Source: Thamnaconus septentrionalis (taxonomy: Eukaryota; Chordata; Actinopteri; Tetraodontiformes; Monacanthidae). Taken from it: a DNA stretch of 64,000 nucleotides. The stretch is from assembly GCA_009823395.1 (NCBI GenBank), contig CM020507.1, positions 101,001 through 165,000 of the forward strand, written 5' to 3'. The position numbers were made by a program, and so were the translations under genes. The notes below the pieces were generated by a model. The model saw nothing but the letters and a program-made list of their open reading frames with translations. It searched no databases and was not told the origin of the DNA. Below, piece after piece: positions 13,473 to 48,038 of this stretch (position 1 is the first letter of the stretch; each line of letters opens with the position of its first letter).

Positions 13473-15242
13473 ATGCTGCTACTTCCTGTTGAGGACTGTC
13501 GCTGCGCTGGTCGCCGTAGCAGCCGTCGTCGCGGCAACCGTCGCCTTCCTCTACCTGTACCCGCTGCCCCGCCCACACAGGTAAAGTCACCTGTCTGTCC
13601 CTCCACACCAGCCAGCCTGCCGGCCTGTCTGTCAGTCTGTCCACCCGTCTCACTGTCTGCCACTGTCGTTGTCACGGTAACAGCGGAGGCTCCTCCTTCA
13701 CCTCCACCTCACCTGTGATCTCCACCAACCCAAGGGAAAATGGCGCCCTGGTGTCCGTGTCTCGGGCGGCGGACGGAGAGCCAATCAGCATCTTCCTGGA
13801 CCCCAACTGTCCCGACTACAGCGACAGCTTTGTCCGCTGGGAGGCTCTGCAGAACTCGCTGCTGCTGGCGCTGTCCAATCACAACACGGACGACTGGCAG
13901 GAGGATGGCCTGGCCCAGAAGCTGGCAGAGGAGCTCAAGGTGCTGCTGGGCCACACCCACAACCTAAAGCTGCAGTACGATTCGCTGCAGAGAGGTCAGG
14001 GTGTGGTGGAGCAGCGGCTGGACGTCCTGCAGAGTGAGCAGAGCCGAATCCTGCAGGTGAGTCACACACCTGGGGTGAGCTGCTGTGACCACACTGCAGG
14101 AGCCTGACAGGAACTCTGCCCCCCCGGTCTCACCTCACGCAGGTGCTGTCTGAGAGCCACTCGGCTGTGCTGAAGGCAGTGGCAGGCTTCAGTGACTCCC
14201 TGCTCAGCCTGCAGAGGGAGACAGAGAGCCTGAGGCGCCTCGACTCAGAGCTGCAGGGAGACACAAACACAGGTACGACAAAACCTCGACTGCATTGTGG
14301 TGAACTGCACTACAACTACACCAGTACTGCACTAGAACTACACCAGTACTGCACTAGAACTACACCAGTACTGCACCAGTACTGCACTACAACTACACCA
14401 GTACTGCACTAGAACTACACCAGTACTACACTAGACCTACACCAGTACTGCACAAGAACTACACCAGTACTACACTAGAACTACACCAGTACTACACTAG
14501 ACCTACACCAGTACTACACCAGTACTGCACTAGAACTACACCAGTACTGCACTAGAACTACACCAGTACTACACTAGAACTACACCAGTACTACACCAGT
14601 ACTACACTAGAACTACACCAGTACTGCACCAGTACTACACCAGTACTACACTACAACTACACCAGTACTACACCAGTACTACACTACAACTACACCAGTA
14701 CTACACCAGTACTACACTACAACTACACCAGTACTACACCAGTACTACACTAGAACTACACCAGTACTGCACCAGTACTACACCAGTACTACACTACAAC
14801 TACACCAGTACTACACTAGAACTACACCAGTACTACACCACAACTACACCAGTACTACACCAGTACTGCACCAGTACTACACCAGTACTACACCAGTACT
14901 GCACCAGTACTACACCAGTACTACACTAGACCTACACCACTGTAGTCAAGCTTTCTAAACCTGTACTGGGCAGTGGCACTGCATCACCCTGCGGCTTGTG
15001 TGTGTCTCTCTGGCTGTGCAGCCCTCAGGCCCAGGGACTGTGGGGACCTGCAGGCCTCCGGGGTGTCCCAGGATGGGGTCTACTCGGTGTTTCCCACCCA
15101 CGACCCTGCAGGCTTCATGGTTTACTGCGACATGAGCACTGATGGAGGAGGCTGGACGGTACTCATAGCGCCCCCTGCTGGCCACCGCAGGCACTCTAGA
15201 TTGTTACCGACACCAGATGCAACATAATAACACCCGCCCTTC

Positions 15243-15287
<45 letters not shown>

Positions 15288-16962
15288 CTGCGTCCAGGTG
15301 ATCCAGAGGAGGGAGGACGGCTCAGTGAATTTTTTCCGAGGTTGGGAAGCCTACAGAGACGGTTTTGGAAAGACGGTGGCAGAGCACTGGCTAGGTCTCA
15401 CATACACACACACACAGACACACACACACACACACACACACTCGATGCCTTTGTAATTCCTGGTATAAATCTGCATTTGCATGTTGTTTGCTGTCAAGAA
15501 TGCTCGTTATATTTTTCTCTTTGATGCCTTGTAAAAAACATTCCTCCACCGTCCAATCGTAACACCCCATTTTCACGTAAAGTGAACTGGTCACATGACG
15601 TGTAAATGCAAAAAAAGTGTTTCCATGAGACTTTTGCGATACACCTCTATATGGATGAGTCTGGAAAAATCATCTCAGGAGAGTCAAAACCTTGGAGCCA
15701 TATTTGAGAGTTCCAGGTTTCCATCACCAGGTTTTATGGCCAGATTCAGGTTTAGCACGATTCTAGGGCGATTGAAACGCAGCTACAAAAGAGAACGCAG
15801 CTTTGAACTGCAGCCAGACAAAGCCGGCTGTCTGGTTGATTGACTGCCTGGTTGACTGACTGACTGCCCGTCTGACTGTCTGGCTGACTGGTTGACTGAC
15901 TGGCTGGCTGCCTGGTTGACTGACTGACTGACTGACTGTCTGGCTGACTGGCTGGCTGACTGGCTGTCTGGCTGCCTGACTGACTGTCTGGCTGCCTAGT
16001 TGACTGACTGACTGTCTGGCTGCCTGCAGGCCTCCAGAGGATCTACTCTCTGACCCGCTCCGTCGGCTACGAGCTGCGGATCGACCCGGCCGACTGACTG
16101 TCTGGTTGACTGGTTGACTGACTGGCTGACTGACTGTCTGGCTGACTGTCTGGCTGACTGACTGACTGTCTGGTTGACTGGTTGACTGACCGTCTGGTTG
16201 ACTGGTTGACTGTCTGGCTGACTGGCTGACTGTCTGGCTGCCTGCAGGCCTCCAGAGGATCTACTCTCTGACCCGCTCCGTCGGCTACGAGCTGCGGATC
16301 GACCTGGCCGACTGACTGTCTGGTTGACTGGTTGACTGACTGTCTGGCTGACTGTCTGGCTGACTGACTGACTGTCTGGTTGACTGGCTGACTGACTGTC
16401 TGGCTGCCTGCAGGCCTCCAGAGGATCTACTCTCTGACCCGCTCCGGTGGCTACGAGCTGCGGATCGACCTGGCCGACTTCGACAACGCCACGGCCTTCG
16501 CTCGCTACGCCCACTTCTCCGTGGGCCTGGACTCGGTCAACCCAGAGGAGGACGGGTACCCGCTGAGCGTGGATGGCTACTCTGGGACGGCAGGTAATGC
16601 TGCTGCTGCTGGTGCTGGTGCTGGTGCTGGTGCTGGACCCGCTCTGCTGACAGCTGTGGTTCTGATCCTCAGGTGATTCCCTCCTCAAACACTCGGGGAT
16701 GCAGTTCACCACCAAGGACCGCGACCACGACCAGTCGGAGAACAACTGCGCCGCCTACTACCAGGGGGCGTGGTGGTACCGGAACTGCCACACCTCCAAC
16801 CTGAACGGACAGTACCTGCGAGGAGGCCACGCCTCCTACGCAGACGGCGTGGAGTGGTCCAGCTGGACGGGGTGGCAGTACTCGCTGCGCTTCACTGAGA
16901 TGAAGATCCGACGGAACCCAGATTACGACTCCAGATCGGCCGAACCCCCGGCCGACCTTTGA
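13035..16962 (+). CDS. fibcd1: fibcd1: fibrinogen C domain-containing 1, type II membrane receptor
   Basis: FIBCD1 is a tetrameric plasma-membrane receptor whose extracellular fibrinogen-related domain binds acetylated groups such as chitin. Exons: 13034-13112 (ATG at 13035, a second at 13038), 13471-13580, 13684-14056, 14143-14272, 15022-15158, 15298-15394, 16414-16593 and 16673-16962 (TGA 16960-16962). Exon 2 encodes one hydrophobic signal-anchor segment ([15 protein letters not shown]), giving a short cytoplasmic N-terminus. Exons 3-4 form a heptad-like stalk. The fibrinogen domain starts near RPRDC and carries [32 protein letters not shown], the calcium/ligand region [12 protein letters not shown], and [13 protein letters not shown] with [16 protein letters not shown]. 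Splice phases are consistent throughout. Intron 4 carries a large minisatellite. Intron 6 carries tetramer arrays with two partial copies of exon 7. The match to human FIBCD1 over the whole length is strong. Confidence 0.95.
14290..14940. repeat. Minisatellite in fibcd1 intron 4
   Basis: About 650 bases of short units built from ACTACACCAGTACT and variants with ACACTAGA, higher-order arranged. It occupies most of the intron between the exons ending at 14272 and starting at 15022. Units differ by single bases (TACTGCAC versus TACTACAC), suggesting repeated local duplication. Confidence 0.95.
15560..15800 (+). mobile_element. Dispersed non-autonomous element, copy 2 (MITE-like)
   Basis: This stretch in fibcd1 intron 6 shares a core of about 190 bases with the reverse complement of 55790-56010, including TTTCCATGAGACTTTTGC, CTCTATATGGATG and TTTCCATCACCAGGTT. 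A shorter related piece lies at 4849-4900. It contains no credible gene; the short open frame starting at 15595 is a by-product. Family assignment to a DNA-transposon-derived MITE is inference. Confidence 0.6.
15836..16405. repeat. CTGACTGG/CTGT tetramer array with two embedded exon-7 fragments of fibcd1
   Basis: An array of degenerate 4- and 8-base units (TGACTGAC, TGTCTGGC, TGGTTGAC) fills most of fibcd1 intron 6. Within it, at 16030-16095 and 16248-16313, are near-identical copies of the first 66 or so bases of the real exon that starts at 16414. Both are preceded by the same acceptor, CTGCCTGCAG. Each copy runs back into the array at GGCCGACTGACTG, where the true exon continues GGCCGACTTCGAC. 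Confidence 0.95.
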
Positions 16963-17299
16963 ACTGCAGGCACGACCGACCTGACCTTTGACCCTGACCG
17001 GGCCTGTGGCTGTGGAGATAACACAGCCATCATGTGGCTCCAAAACGTCTTTGCCGAGTCATTGGTGGCCCTGAATTCACACCTAAAAGATTCCAGTTCA
17101 ACCGACTGAACGGATCAGTCATCTCGCTGAACTGAGTCGCTCACTCTGATGAATTTATTACCGTTAACCTTCTGGTCAAAGCAGGAGTGATTCACAAAAA
17201 TCTGTAAATACAGCTTGAAATTTCTTCTCTAAGATGTTTTAGTTTCAGTATTATTGTTGTTGTTGTTGTTGTTGCACATTTACACAAACACTCTGCTAA

Positions 17300-17305
17300 A
17301 ATAAA
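17300..17305 (+). promoter_or_regulatory. fibcd1: fibcd1 polyadenylation signal AATAAA
   Basis: A canonical hexamer about 340 bases past the fibcd1 stop codon, the first such signal on that strand. Confidence 0.7.
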
Positions 17306-17523
17306 ACCTGTTGGATAAACCGGTTCTGTCTGGCTGACTGATTCACAGGTCAGTGAGTCAATGTGGAAATACTGAACTGAACTGTGTGGATCACTGCTGC
17401 CTTCAAATCCAGGGTTAATAACATAAACAAAAGAGAGTTTGTCTCTATTGATTCGACTCAGTCACTGCGTTGATTCTTTAAAAGAACTGAACCGCGAACC
17501 GACTGTTCGAACAGTTCATGAAG

Positions 17524-17529
17524 TTTATT
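17524..17529 (-). promoter_or_regulatory. pomt1: pomt1 polyadenylation signal AATAAA
   Basis: A canonical hexamer on the minus strand, about 295 bases downstream of the pomt1 stop codon. Confidence 0.65.
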
Positions 17530-17823
17530 CAATATTTTCACTCTGACAACAACTCGTCTGGTCCAACTGCCGTCGTCGCTCAGCAGGTCTTCCTCTTCTT
17601 CTTCTTCTTCTATCGTTCATTGACAGTTGGCAAACAACTGTTGCTGCATTACTGCCACCTTCTGGACAGGAGTATGAAGCAGGACAGGTCTCGCAACTGA
17701 TCCTGGAGCTGCTTCACAGTCTGAGGTTGAAGCTCCGCCTCCAACGTGACCTCACAGGTCCTCCCCTCTGGGTGCACTGGATCCTCTGGACCAGGAGCTT
17801 TGGGACCAGAACCGCTGGTCTGG

Positions 17824-17996
17824 CTAGCGGTGGCGGTACAAGATGTCCCAGGAGTCCCGCCACTTCAGTCCTTGCAGCTGATTGGCTGAGAGCTCAGGGC
17901 TGCCGTAGGTCAGCGGGCACAAGGTTCGATAGGACAGGAACACACACGCCATCAACGCCAACACACACACACACAGTGCCTGTCGGTGGGTGGGCC

Positions 17997-18041
<45 letters not shown>

Positions 18042-18097
18042 TCAAATATGTATCATCACATAGTAGCCTTACAACTTAAACACACACACACATGACA

Positions 18098-18136
<39 letters not shown>

Positions 18137-18319
18137 CTGATCAGGTGTGTGAGGATGTGCTCCAGCAGGGCGGGGCTTAGCACGTACAGGAAGCAGAGGG
18201 CAGGCAGGTAGTGATACAGGAAGAGGGTTTTCTCCATCAGGAAGAAGGGAAGGAAGTTCACACACCAACCACCAACACACACACAACCCAGCAGCACAAA
18301 CTGGTGCCACGCAGCTGTA

Positions 18320-18357
<38 letters not shown>

Positions 18358-18398
18358 TTAACTCAAGGCAAAAATGTCATTAGTGATGCTGAAGGGTG

Positions 18399-18429
<31 letters not shown>

Positions 18430-18594
18430 TCATACCCTCTGGCAGCACCTTGCAGCCCCGCCTTCTTTTCAGCAGGTACACAGCTGCTAAAAGCTGATAG
18501 GCTAGCAGGCTGATGTTGGCCACACCCCATGACACTGGATTACCAATCAGGTGGATCTGAGCCTGAAACCAGAGCAGCCAATCACAACACAGGC

Positions 18595-18645
<51 letters not shown>

Positions 18646-19822
18646 CAGGTGCATTACATTAGTGGAGGGGTGCAGCCAGTACGCGATGTTGGTTTCCATG
18701 GTGATCCACTCCAGGGGGGCGGAGCTATACTTGTGCTCCGTGTCTTCCTGTTTGACAGTCAGCATCTTCCACTGGCATCACAACACAGAAGCACCTGCAT
18801 CAGTGGCTCTGCCACGCAGGCCACACCCAGCAGCCTCCACACTCATAGCCCCGCCCCTTCCTGTGTCCTGCAGACCCCGCAGCCCCGCCCCTTCCTGTGT
18901 CCTGCAGACCCCGTACGTGACGTCCGCTGACGTGTCAATGTGAAGAAAGTCTTTCTGTTCTGTGAGCTCGTTAGCGTGTGGATGAGAGCCGCTGGGTTGG
19001 GAGAAGACGACGCAGCGCGTGTGACCATTGAAAGGGTCACATGTTGACTTGACCTCAGACTGCATCCCAAAGGGCCCAGTCTGAGGGATCGATCAATCAA
19101 TCAATCGATCAATCAATCAGGGCTTCACTGTCCTACCTGAAGTTCAAGAAATTTTGCCCAGAAGGAAACTTTTCTGTCCACGTCAATGTGAGTTGGAGAG
19201 TGAAGCTCCGCCTCCCTCTCTCTCTGCTCCTGACCTTCACACACACACACACACACACACACATGAGCATGAGCATGGAGTGTATGGGCACCAGGACGTG
19301 TGTGTGTGTGTGTGTTCGCACTGGTTCCGTAGCGGTGCTCCTCCACCGTCCAGTCCAGGCTGCTGCTGCTCTGAGCTTGGAACTGCTTCTCTGCAACCAC
19401 CTCCAGCTGCCGGAACCCCCAGTCTGGAAGAGCAGCCCCACTCAGCTGCACACACACACACACACACACACTGTCACGTCACTACGTCACTACGTCAGGA
19501 AGCAGGAAGCTGTGACGTCACTTCCTGTCTGTACCCGCAGGACGGCTGAGGTGTTGACGTGGAGCAGCCGCACTTCAGACAGGATGGTCTTCCAGGAGTC
19601 TGACTCCGCCTCTCTGTTGGAGATATCCTGAGCACACACACACACACACACACAGAGGAGGTCACATGACTCCTCACAGTGACATCACCAGCCCTCCGTC
19701 AGCTCTGTCTCACCACTTTCCACAGGTTCTGCGGTGCCATGGACACGTTGAAGTCGATGTAACCTGAAACCTCCTGAGCCTGAGGACTCATGGGAGCTGC
19801 AACATCATGACTGGAGGACCAA

Positions 19823-19870
<48 letters not shown>

Positions 19871-20864
19871 TGATTGACAGCAGCAGGGCTGCAGGCTGAA
19901 CCCAGCCAGAGAATCCAGGTGAGCTGCTGCACCTGTTGAGAAAGCGTGAGGTCATCCCATGGACCACCTGGACGAGGTCACCGTGACGGACCGGCCGGGG
20001 GGGGCTGCTGACCACCAGCTCCTGTCTGACAGACACAGACAGAGACAGACAGTCAGACAGACAGTCAGACAGACAGTCGGACAGTCAGACAGACAGACAG
20101 ACAGTCAGACAGACAGACAGACAGTCAGACACAGACAGAGACAGACAGACAGGCAGACAGACAGTCAGTCAGTCAGTCAGACAGACAGTCGGACAGACAG
20201 TCGGACAGACAGTCAGTCAGTCAGTCAGTCAGACAGACAGTCAGACAGTCAGTCACTTCATCTCCCAGCATGCCTTGGGGCAGACTGGTGACCCACCTGC
20301 CGGGGTCTTTGATGATCCACCAGTTGTTGACGTCTTTGAAGGGATAACAGGTGACCTGCTGCTGGTGGGAGCTGCCCCGCCCATTCTCATACCTGGACAC
20401 GCCCACAGGAAACAGGAAGTGACTGTCACTGCGTGCCACCTGACAGCTCACCAATTGGCCGCCGTGCGGCTTCAAGTCCCACCTGATTGGATAGTTGGCC
20501 TTGTGCGAGTGAAGCCAGCAGGGCATCGGCTGGGAGGCGGAGCTTCTCAGAGTCACCTGACTGCCGTAGGCCACTTCCAGAGGCTGACCCCGAGTGATCC
20601 TGGAGAGACCGCCCTGAGACACACCGACCAATCAGAGACCGCCCAGACACTCGTCGGCCGATCAGAGAGACTCCATCCACTGTCAGTGGGTGGGCGTGGC
20701 TACCTCCAGACTGGCCTGGAAGGCGGGGCTCATCAGCTGGTCATGTGGTCCACTGCGCCGCAGGAGACTCAGGTGAAGGTAGAACCAGAAGACATAGAGC
20801 AGAACAGGAAGCACCAGGAGACACACAACCCGGGCCACACACTGCACACACAGCTTGAGCTGCT

Positions 20865-20906
<42 letters not shown>

Positions 20907-21434
20907 CAGCAGCTGGAGGTTGACACACACCCCTCACACACTCCTGGCTGAGCGAGAGCTGCGACTCACGTGACTGATGGTTCGATCTCCAATCAGATTC
21001 CAGGTGTGCAGAGAGGCCACGCCCAGCAGCGCCAGGTAGGAGAAGATGCCAATGTATTTCACCCTGACACACACACACACACACACACACCACAGGTGAG
21101 TGTGTGCTCCACAGCAGCGTGGCTGACCTCTGACCTCTGACCTCTGAGCAGCTCCTCACCCCACAGCAGCAGCACAGGAGGCTCCAGACAGCAGCAGCCA
21201 GCAGAACCTGGAGCAGCTGAGGAGGACACACACACACTTCACACCTGGACAGACACACACCGACCACCCTGCCGCCTCTCACTCTCACCTGTCGGGGGCG
21301 TTGTGGAAGCGCAGGTACGACAGGAAGGCCAGCAGCAGGAAGAAGATGAGCACCGACTCCAGCAGCATGAAGCGGGACTGGACGATCAGGGAGTTCTCTG
21401 CACACACACACACATACACACACAGTCAGCCCAC

Positions 21435-21465
<31 letters not shown>

Positions 21466-21762
21466 TCATCTGACACCACTGAGACACTCACCCAGCAGCA
21501 GCAGAAGTCCCGCCCCCAGAGCCGCCCACCGCGAGCAGGTGAGCTCCAGAGTCAGCAGGTACACCAGAGGGACACAGAGGGCGCCGCAGAGCGCTGGCAC
21601 GAGCCGCAGACTCCACACACACACAGCACTGGGGAACTCTGGAAACACACACACACTGCTGAAGAACACTGGAAACACACACACACACACACACACACAC
21701 AGCCTACCTGCTCCAATTCTGTTCCACACAAAATTCCCATCGAATCCTCCCAGGTACGCTGC

Positions 21763-21808
<46 letters not shown>

Positions 21809-22062
21809 TTACTGGAAGGTCAGCATGTGTCATGTGTTCATGTGGTGGTCAGCTGACTGACCTCCCAGAGCCAGGATCATGTGACCCAGAGGGGGGCCGC
21901 TGTCGTCCATGAAAAAAACCCTCTTCATGTAGAGAGACACAAACTGGCCGTAGTACACTTCATCAAACCTGCACACACACACACACACACACACACACGA
22001 CTTAGACAGCATGCAACTCGGTAGTTTTTATCTCAAACCTGGACAAACTGTACTCAGAATGT

Positions 22063-22106
<44 letters not shown>

Positions 22107-22227
22107 CTCACACCACGGCGGCGGGGCGTCCCAACCAGCTGAGCCTGGTCCACAGCGCCAGCAAGGTCACCAGCAACAGAACCAAGTCCACCCGGACCGT
22201 CACCACCAGGGGGCGCTGCTGAACCAT
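17824..22227 (-). CDS. pomt1: pomt1: protein O-mannosyltransferase 1
   Basis: POMT1 pairs with POMT2 in the ER membrane to transfer mannose from dolichyl-phosphate-mannose to Ser/Thr, notably on alpha-dystroglycan; loss causes Walker-Warburg type dystroglycanopathy in humans. ATG is at 22225-22227 and the stop at 17824-17826. About 18 exons follow in order: the first hydrophobic segment (22113-22227); the catalytic luminal loop [15 protein letters not shown] with acidic DE (about 21861-21968); [15 protein letters not shown] (about 21706-21760); membrane exons to 20700; the MIR region with [41 protein letters not shown] (20300-20400), [19 protein letters not shown]; then [20 protein letters not shown] (18660-18770), membrane exons with [20 protein letters not shown] (18133-18260), and the C-terminus [10 protein letters not shown]. 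It aligns with human POMT1 nearly end to end. Several acceptors consist of (TG)n running straight into CAG. Confidence 0.96.
20033..20253. repeat. ACAG/TCAG tetramer array in a pomt1 intron
   Basis: About 220 bases of mixed CAGA, CAGT and GTCA units lie between the exon carrying [13 protein letters not shown] and the exon with [10 protein letters not shown]. They belong to the same motif family as the arrays in fibcd1, dnm1 and fhip2b. Confidence 0.95.
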
Positions 22228-23593
22228 GGCTGACACCTGCAGGGAGGCGAGACCAACAAAATCTTGCAAACGTGACGTCACAGATAGCGTGCGTTTCAAC
22301 CTGAGTGAACCTTCAAGCTAGTTTCCGTCCCCAGTCCCGAAACAACATCCGGGTAGTTCCGGTACTATCGAGCAATATTCCACCCTGCAACATGTCAACA
22401 TCAGACACAAACACCTCCCACCGTCACTTCAACCCGAAGCTAGCATTTGGCGTTAGCTTTAGCTGCCCTGTAGCCTCGGAGTCTGTTTCAATTCATTCAC
22501 GCCGCCTAAATGCTGAGTCTTACTTTGTGACGTCACTCCGCTAACGCTCCATGCCGCCGGTGAAGCTCCAGACTCGGTTCCTCTGGTAGCTCCTCTGGAA
22601 GTCGCCTCCACCGGGAGTTAAAATCCATCCATGGCCGGGAGTTTGTCGCCGCTCGATGTTTGATTGTTGCAGTCTGATGACGAAGCGGCTCGGCGCTCGG
22701 CAGCACTGCCTGCTTTTCTGCCGAGGAGACAGCAGTTCCGCGTTCCGTGTTGAAGGAAAAGAAGGAACCAGGAAGTTGCAGCAGTTATTTAGTGAATCTC
22801 TGGAAGTAGTTAAAAGAAATCTTCATGAGTATAGTTTGTGGTTTTATTGTACTCTGGTGACATGTTTGATTTTTGGGATTTGGTGTGTCATTGTTTTTTG
22901 TGTTTTGTGTGTATGTGTGTGAATAGACACACACACACACATACGTATTTTACATATAAAAACGTCTCATGTAGACACATACATATAAAAACATACAATA
23001 TAAAATAAAATACACAATATAAAATCGTCTCAGGTTGACAACAGGTCCAGTTTGTACTGACACCGGGTGTGCGCTGTTTCCCACTGTGAGTTTATCTTGG
23101 GGGATTTTACCAGAATGCAGCTGTTTATGTATTCAGTGATGGCAAACAAACATACACAGTTTCTTGAGTTTTTCAAAGTATGACAAGGTCATGTTTACAA
23201 GCCCTTTATTGCTCTTTATTAAATCCTTGTTACACTGATGCAGAGGTTGGTAGTAACTGGACAGTAGCTGCTTAGTTGCTGTGTCAGGAAGTTTGCTTCA
23301 ATCCAGGCTCCTGATTTTAGAACCAACCACCACTTCCCCCAGAACGCTGCTCTCCTGCTGGGTGCGCCAAGATGTCGTCACAGCGCTCTGCGCCCGTCTG
23401 CGCCCGTCTGCGCCCGTCTGCCCCGTGCCGCGCGGCAAAAACGTGTTCAATGTGAATACAGCATAACCCCAATGATTGACTATGGCCCCGGACTAAACCT
23501 GGCAGGAGTGGTCCAGGTGTTGAAGAACGCTCTAAATTAGCTCAGTGCCTGTTTTCAAACAGCCTCACAACATTCGCCCGTCTTCTTCTTCTT
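22228..23593. other. pomt1 promoter/5' UTR and rapgef1 3' UTR interval
   Basis: The left part (to about 22640) is relatively GC-rich and should hold the pomt1 transcription start, which is not placed. The remainder is AT-richer and is probably the rapgef1 3' UTR: minus-strand AATAAA signals occur at plus positions 23205-23210 and 23215-23220, about 375-390 bases after the rapgef1 stop. A short CGCCCGTCTG triplicate occurs at 23391-23420. The open frame at 22656-22922 shows no recognisable protein. Confidence 0.55.
23205..23220 (-). promoter_or_regulatory. rapgef1: rapgef1 polyadenylation signals (tandem AATAAA)
   Basis: Two AATAAA hexamers ten bases apart on the minus strand, just under 400 bases beyond the rapgef1 stop. 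Confidence 0.6.
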
Positions 23594-30320
<6,727 letters not shown>

Positions 30321-30887
30321 GTCTACAGGTGGACAGGCATCAGCCAGGCAGCCAGGCAGCCAGGCAGCCAGTCAGCCAGTCAGCCAGACAGTCAGTCCGC
30401 CGCTGCTGGTGGAGAATGTGGCAACGCCGTCGCCGTCGACCCGCTGCTCCGTCTGTCGCGTCTTCCTTCCTCTTCTCGTCTTCCTCTTTCTGCTTCCGCT
30501 CGACGCGCTCACCTCTGACACCAGGCCAGCGGCAGCACCACACCGCCCTCTGCTGGACGGCCTCGCGCCGCACGTGTTCAGAGTGAGAGCTGCAGTAGCA
30601 GGACTTCCTGTGCAGCTGTCAAACCACTTCCTGCGTGTTTGTGCGTGAGTGTTGAGAAAGAGGAGGACTCGCTCTTCATCTTCATCACGTTTATTCATCA
30701 TATTCAGATCACAGATACACAACACAGCTACTCACTAACACACTGACACACTGACACACTTCACTACAGTTTCACCCTTGATGTCACATTGACTCAACAC
30801 ACTGCTGTCTTAGTATACTGTGGAAACACACACTCATTAGAAACACTACAGAGTGAAGCACACACACCGCCACAGGTGCGTGTCTTT

Positions 30888-30942
<55 letters not shown>

Positions 30943-31024
30943 ACACAGGCAAAACACTGCACCGACAACACATTAAACTACTGTAACATGACGCAGCTAC
31001 AGGGAAGAATGCAGCAGTCAGCCT

Positions 31025-31076
<52 letters not shown>

Positions 31077-32236
31077 CCAAGGATTTAACACAATACCTAC
31101 TCGACTGAAACATCACATCAGTGTCAATAAAGTTCTCTTCCTGTCACATGTCCTCTTTTCTTGGCTCTAATTTATTTCTTTTTGTTTCCTCAGCGGCCAG
31201 AAGCAGGCGGGACCTCATGGTTCCAGTTCACACCCGTCAGTCCTGGGTCGAACCAGCAGGGGGCGACCGCCGCTCAAGTGCTGGTTCAGGTGGAAGACAG
31301 CTAACGATACTAATATATATAACTGTTGGAGAACAACAGTAGACGTAAACAGCCAATAAATGAATCAATAAATAGATCAATAAGTACTTCAGTAAAACAA
31401 AATTCTGTAAACTTTACACTGTAAAGAAAAATTCCAACAATCCAAAATTTCGGCATCTCATGAGCATTAAAAATAAAACAAGAAAACAAAAAACAAAACT
31501 GACATTTAATTCCGAGAGTTAATGCAGCCGGCTAACTAGCAGCTAAGTCTGGACTAGCTCAGTGGCTAGCTAGGTGGCTGGCTGACAGGCTAGCTGCCGC
31601 TCCGGTCTACAGTACAGTGGATTGATTGTGAGGAGGAAAACACACAACAACACATCTACACAAGGTCTATTGCAGTAGCATTTAGCTGCTTGGTTAAAAT
31701 GTGCTTCACATGGTTTTTAATCACGGGTTCACAGTAAAACAGCGGCGATGCAACGACATGCGACGGGGCGACGCTAGCCCTCCATAGACGACTGGGGGCT
31801 CTCTCCGTGGGCGGGGCTACCTTTACTGGGACGACTGGAAGAGTGAGACAAGAACACACATGAAGACAATAAAAAAAAAAACAACAGTGAGTCAATTGAA
31901 CCAACCAGGGCCCAGGGGTCAAAGGTCACATCAACGCTCAGCTGTTAACAGACTGGAGCTACTTGGATGCAAACCAGTCCAAACAGAACCAGTCTAAAAA
32001 GAACCACTCCTGACAGAACCTCAACTCATCACAAACTGGTCAGAACCGGTCAGAACCGGTTCCCACCAGGTCTGACATGTTCTCACTTTAGAGTCCTTCC
32101 TACACTTGAGAGTCCTGTCATGTGATCTAGCTGGAGTCCAAACCAGGGAGACTGGACCAACTGAACCAGGATGAAACCAGTTTAACAACGATGAAAAATC
32201 AAAAAACCAGTCGGATCCGGTTGTCATCCTCAGCAG

Positions 32237-32268
<32 letters not shown>

Positions 32269-32636
32269 GTGAAATAACAGCTGGATCCAGTCAGATGCAG
32301 CTCTGAAGATGCTCTGTGTTCCACCGTGTGGCAGAGGAGGGAACATGCTGGAACCTTACATCGTGTGTGTTAATGGGAGGGGTCAGAGGTCAGGGGTCAG
32401 AGTCTCAAGGGTCGAGATGGAGAAGCAGGAGATTTTTGACTGGAGACAGACAGACAGACAGACGGACAAACAGACAGACAGTTAGTAAGTGATGAACGTG
32501 TCAGTCACACAACTAGCTACGATGCCAGGGGAGTGGGCGGGGTCACACAGCGAGAGAGCTGATTGGAGGTTGGGGCGGACAGTTGGTGAGAGACAGTGAC
32601 ATGACACACACAGCTGACGTACCATTGGTGGATTCC
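30321..32636. other. rapgef1 upstream region and dnm1 3' UTR
   Basis: No coding exon was recognised. The right-hand part should be the dnm1 3' UTR; a minus-strand AATAAA (plus TTTATT at 31171-31176) is one candidate end. Contents include an AGCC/AGTC tetramer stretch at 30340-30395, (TG)n at 30894-30942, (CA)n at 31026-31074, a short CAG tract near 32250-32268 and a CAGA tract at 32447-32482. Confidence 0.5.

Positions 32637-48038
<15,402 letters not shown>

Larger units (their letters stand above)
16963..17823. other. Convergent 3' UTR interval of fibcd1 and pomt1
   Basis: This short interval holds the 3' UTRs of two genes facing each other. The fibcd1 polyadenylation signal AATAAA is at 17300-17305. 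On the minus strand an AATAAA (plus-strand TTTATT at 17524-17529) lies about 295 bases past the pomt1 stop. The predicted mRNA ends are therefore only about 200 bases apart and may not overlap. A GTT trinucleotide tract occurs near 17255-17273. No further gene is seen. Confidence 0.65.

Noticed and set aside
15595..15843. 82-codon frame in fibcd1 intron 6 resembling the 55.8-56.3 kb frames
   Set aside because: The resemblance comes from a shared dispersed element, not from a gene family.
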